Shown: in pieces, positions 5,488 through 6,541 of the stretch
Layout of the letters: every line of letters starts with the position of its first letter
How positions within the stretch are numbered: the first letter of the stretch is position 1
Source: Chloroflexota bacterium
GTDB lineage: Bacteria > Chloroflexota > Dehalococcoidia > Plut-88900
Assembly (NCBI GenBank): GCA_022566235.1
Contig: JADFJI010000135.1
Coordinates: forward strand, 1 to 6,541
Direction of reading: 5' to 3'
Length of the DNA: 6,541 bases
Notes under the pieces: model-generated
Databases searched by the model: none
Seen by the model: only the letters and a program-made list of their open reading frames with translations
What the model was told of the DNA's origin: nothing
Position numbers and translations under genes: made by a program

Positions 5488-6438
5488 ATGCCCTTCGGTT
5501 GCACCATCCCCAACAGGGGCGAGCTTGCGACCCCGGAGAACCTTCGCATGATGGCCCTGCTGGCCGAAAGCCTGGGCTACGATTCCGTCTGGGTCAGCGA
5601 TCATATAGTCATCCCCACCAGCATAGCCCCCCTTTATCCCTACAGCGACTCGGGGGAGCTGCCCTTCGACCCGTCCTCCCCCTACTGCGAGGCTTTGACC
5701 ACGCTGGCCTACCTGGCGGGTTCGACTCAGCACATCCGTCTCGGGACCCATGTCCTTGTCCTGCCGTACCGAAATCCCTTGCTAACGGCCAAGATAGTTT
5801 CCACCCTGGACTATATTTCGGGGGGGCGGGTTATCCTGGGAATCGGCGCCGGCTGGATGGAGGAGGAGTTCCAGGCCATGGGGTCGCCGTCTTTCTCTGA
5901 TCGGGGCTCCGTTACCGACGAATACATCGAGCTGTTCAGGGAGCTCTGGACCAAGGATGACCCGGTGTACGAAGGGAAGCACTACCAGGTATCGGGGTTC
6001 AAGTTCTCGCCCAAACCCCTGCAAAAGCCCGGCCCGCCCATATGGGTTGGGGGCCACAGCGGACCGGCCATGAGGCGAGCGGCCCGGTTAGGCGACGCCT
6101 GGCTCCCCATAGGCCTCAGGGGCACCGCAGGCCTGGAGCCCGACGAGCTTCGAGTGAAGATCGAAAGGCTTCGAGAGATGACGGAGAAGGCGGGCCGTGA
6201 CCCGGGAGCGGTGCAGGTCTGCTTCAGCAGTGAAATCGCCTTCGCCGACGGGGCCTCCGCCGGTGGCCGGCGGCTCCTGACGGGGAGCCCTCAGGAGATC
6301 GCTGAGGACCTGGGGCGCTACCGAGACGCCGGCGTGGACTACTTCCTCTTCTCCTTCAGGACCGGCAGCCTTGGAGAGATCTTGGAGTCGATGGAGCGCT
6401 TCGCCCGAGAAGTCAGGCCCCTGGTCTCGATAGGATAG
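5488..6438 (+). CDS. LLM-class F420-dependent oxidoreductase (luciferase-like)
   Basis: Cytoplasmic TIM-barrel flavin/F420 enzyme of 316 residues, the usual size for single-domain bacterial luciferase-like monooxygenase proteins. Visible hallmarks are the first barrel segment PFGCTIPNRG, SVWVSDHIVIP (33-43) with the conserved D38-H39, the IRLGTHVLVLPYRNPLLTAK stretch (83-102), STLDYISGGRVILGIGAGW (105-123), EEFQAMG (126-132), and PIWVGGHSGPAMRRAARLGDAWLP (184-207), which contributes to the cofactor pocket in this family. The pattern resembles the Rv2161c-like group of probable F420-dependent reductases. Cofactor (F420 rather than FMN) is inferred from the family, and the substrate is unknown. 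The gene has its own TATAAT and a strong ribosome binding site, so it is probably transcribed alone. Frames on other strands within it are shadows. Confidence 0.93.
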   Translation: MPFGCTIPNRGELATPENLRMMALLAESLGYDSVWVSDHIVIPTSIAPLYPYSDSGELPFDPSSPYCEALTTLAYLAGSTQHIRLGTHVLVLPYRNPLLTAKIVSTLDYISGGRVILGIGAGWMEEEFQAMGSPSFSDRGSVTDEYIELFRELWTKDDPVYEGKHYQVSGFKFSPKPLQKPGPPIWVGGHSGPAMRRAARLGDAWLPIGLRGTAGLEPDELRVKIERLREMTEKAGRDPGAVQVCFSSEIAFADGASAGGRRLLTGSPQEIAEDLGRYRDAGVDYFLFSFRTGSLGEILESMERFAREVRPLVSIG

Positions 6439-6442
6439 CAGG

Positions 6443-6478
6443 CAATTGCTCAATTGCTAAAGGGCGGACCATTAGCAG
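6443..6478. repeat. tandem 8-base repeat and small inverted repeat after the oxidoreductase
   Basis: CAATTGCT occurs twice in tandem (6443-6450 and 6451-6458). TGCTAA (6455-6460) is an exact inverted copy of TTAGCA (6472-6477) across an 11-base gap. The stem lacks a T-run, so a terminator role is doubtful. The rest of the window to 6541 shows nothing I can name. Confidence 0.35.
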
Positions 6479-6541
6479 CCAGTGACCACTCGGAACGAAT
6501 CACTAGTACTCACTTTCGTAAGTTAGCATAACGTTCGGTCG

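Noticed and set aside
6439..6541. tRNA or small RNA gene at the right edge
   Set aside because: No cloverleaf arms, no GGTTCGA-type T-loop and no promoter; only short repeats are present.

Overview
This GC-rich (roughly 60%) bacterial window holds five well-supported protein genes, in an ordinary mix of transport, repair and carbon/redox functions. The likely source is an uncultured or environmental Chloroflexota bacterium, perhaps Dehalococcoidia or SAR202-like. That is an inference from the style of the proteins, the F420-type luciferase-like oxidoreductase and the kind of short hairpin repeats between genes; no rRNA or marker gene is present to prove it.

Layout. Positions 1-59 may hold the edge of a neighbouring gene. 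Positions 60-333 have no convincing gene. A 12-helix MFS exporter (334-1641, +) starts at TTG. It converges on an unrecognised 264-residue protein (1815-2609, -) whose strand pattern suggests a TIM barrel. The spacer between them is rich in hairpins and repeats. Upstream of that protein on the same strand lies a thiolase (2748-3932, -), with a possible terminator between the two. Diverging from the thiolase is DNA polymerase IV, dinB (4052-5122, +). The 119-bp divergent spacer carries a textbook -35/-10 for the thiolase, a -10 box placed for leaderless dinB mRNA, and a perfect inverted repeat between them. After dinB come a probable terminator, a two-hairpin repeat doublet, a TATAAT promoter and a strong ribosome binding site leading to a luciferase-like F420-dependent oxidoreductase (5488-6438, +). 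The last 103 bases show only small repeats.

The genes do not form one pathway. Each appears to have its own promoter, or at most the thiolase and the unknown gene are co-transcribed. I see no CRISPR array, tRNA, rRNA, transposase, phage gene or defence cassette. The best leads are the covarying hairpin doublet at 5259-5331 (with a decayed relative at 1744-1762), the uncharacterised TIM-barrel-like protein, and the compact dinB/thiolase control region.
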